A DNA stretch of 64,000 nt, from assembly GCA_001023575.1 (NCBI GenBank), contig CP011489.1, positions 2,107,001 to 2,171,000 on the forward strand. The letters run 5' to 3'. Under the pieces are notes generated by a model. It searched no databases. It had not been told where the DNA came from and saw nothing but the letters and a program-made list of their open reading frames with translations. Numbering within the stretch: position 1 is the first letter of the stretch; every line of letters begins with the position of its first letter. Positions 63,522 to 64,000 of this stretch are shown in pieces. This stretch comes from Actinobacteria bacterium IMCC26256. Its GTDB lineage: Bacteria; Actinomycetota; Acidimicrobiia; IMCC26256. Both the position numbers and the translations under genes were made by a program.

Positions 63522-63830
63522 TTACTTCTTCTTCTTTGTCGTAACAAGCTTTCCAAGAATGTCGCGGCTCGAGAGAATGAGGAGGTCCTCACCATCGACA
63601 GCGACCTCGGTGCCTCCGTACTTGGAGTAGATCACGGTGTCGCCGACAGCAACATCGAGAGGAATTAGCTCGCCGGTAGTCTCAGAGCGACGCCCTGGTC
63701 CGACTGCAAGTACCTCGCCCTGCTGGGGCTTCTCCTTGGCGGAGTCAGGGATTACAAGACCACTAAAGGTGGTCTCCTCGGCCTCGGCGGTGCGAACGAC
63801 GATTCTGTCGTCAAGCGGTTGGAGGTTCAT
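63522..63830 (-). CDS. groES: Co-chaperonin GroES
   Basis: GroES caps the GroEL folding chamber. Its 102 residues have [15 protein letters not shown], the mobile-loop region [22 protein letters not shown] and [12 protein letters not shown], with a short lysine tail KKKK. It is controlled by a CIRCE element 104 bp upstream. groEL does not follow; the next minus-strand gene is cadI. Confidence 0.97.
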   Translation of the reverse strand: MNLQPLDDRIVVRTAEAEETTFSGLVIPDSAKEKPQQGEVLAVGPGRRSETTGELIPLDVAVGDTVIYSKYGGTEVAVDGEDLLILSSRDILGKLVTTKKKK

Positions 63831-63933
63831 CTGGTGGAACTCCTAGTGGGGATTGGCCCTTATAGGGCGGGGATCGGATCTGCTCACGTGGACCGGTAGG
63901 TCTTTACCCTGAAGGCCTTGACCCTTGCGGGCT

Positions 63934-63960
63934 TTGGCACTCCCGGGGTGCGAGTGCTAA
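63934..63960 (-). promoter_or_regulatory. CIRCE element (HrcA operator) upstream of groES
   Basis: TTGGCACTC, 9 nt, GAGTGCTAA matches CIRCE (TTAGCACTC-N9-GAGTGCTAA) with one substitution. HrcA represses heat-shock genes through this site. Confidence 0.92.
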
Positions 63961-64000
63961 GGAACCTACCAATTGAAGCGCCCCGGCGGCAAGGCGGGGG

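Overview
The window looks like the chromosome of an actinobacterium, most likely of the class Acidimicrobiia or a related planktonic lineage. This is inferred from gene content: two WhiB-family proteins, an MprAB two-component system beside a PepD-type protease, PafBC WYL regulators, a DUF222/HNH protein with an actinobacterial LexA box, a CadI-type VOC protein, an F420-type LLM oxidoreductase, GuaB3, and a HrcA-type CIRCE element. The GC content is moderate. No rRNA, tRNA, CRISPR array, integrase or transposase was seen, so the window reads as core genome with a few unusual local features.

Layout. 1-1.9 kb: phosphate genes, pstS (cut by the window edge) and phoU, diverging from a region with an 11-nt-spaced Pho box. 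2.1-5.9 kb: pepD, mprB and mprA, with four 16-bp tandem repeats upstream of pepD. 6-7.6 kb: an anchored protein, a ferric-reductase-like membrane protein and a WhiB protein. 7.7-10.1 kb: an envelope-stress cluster of tatA, an ECF sigma factor, an anti-sigma factor and an RseB-like protein. 10.2-15.7 kb: an LLM oxidoreductase, a formiminotransferase-like protein, a WhiB2-like protein, an orphan PAS protein, a macro domain protein and the LexA-box DUF222/HNH gene. 15.8-23 kb: a GAF histidine kinase with a single-domain response regulator, then a MoxR ATPase and VWA protein pair that flank a lipoprotein and a GH1-fold protein lacking both catalytic glutamates.

23-29.9 kb: sdhCAB with a terminator, a beta-lactamase-fold hydrolase, and pafBC. 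30-35.5 kb: an NYN nuclease/S1/lysine-tail protein, a rhodanese, a CaiB-type CoA transferase, a polytopic membrane protein and an anchored exported protein. 35.6-40.2 kb: glpD, an alkyl-DHAP-synthase-like flavoprotein and glpK. 40.2-43.4 kb: a stand-alone PEP-utiliser swivel domain with an unrecognised partner, divergent from a helical protein and a hydrolase. 43.4-50.4 kb: a long minus-strand run of purN, purH, folD, a small zinc-ribbon protein, icd, a J-domain protein, mdh and a methylguanine methyltransferase. 50.4-50.75 kb: a region full of palindromes. 51-64 kb: sucCD with a B12-binding subunit, pcrA with a LexA-like box, guaA and guaB3, a NUDIX hydrolase, an acyl-CoA synthetase, cadI and groES with CIRCE.

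Central metabolism is well represented. The TCA genes icd, mdh, sdhCAB and sucCD are all present, as are purine genes (purN, purH, folD as one-carbon supplier, guaA, guaB3). Stress functions include SOS (LexA boxes, pafBC, pcrA, ogt), envelope stress (MprAB/PepD and the ECF sigma cluster) and heat shock (groES/CIRCE). The best candidates for something undescribed are the catalytically dead GH1 protein inside a MoxR-VWA island, the split PEP-swivel module, the nuclease/S1/lysine-tail protein, and the palindrome cluster upstream of purN.
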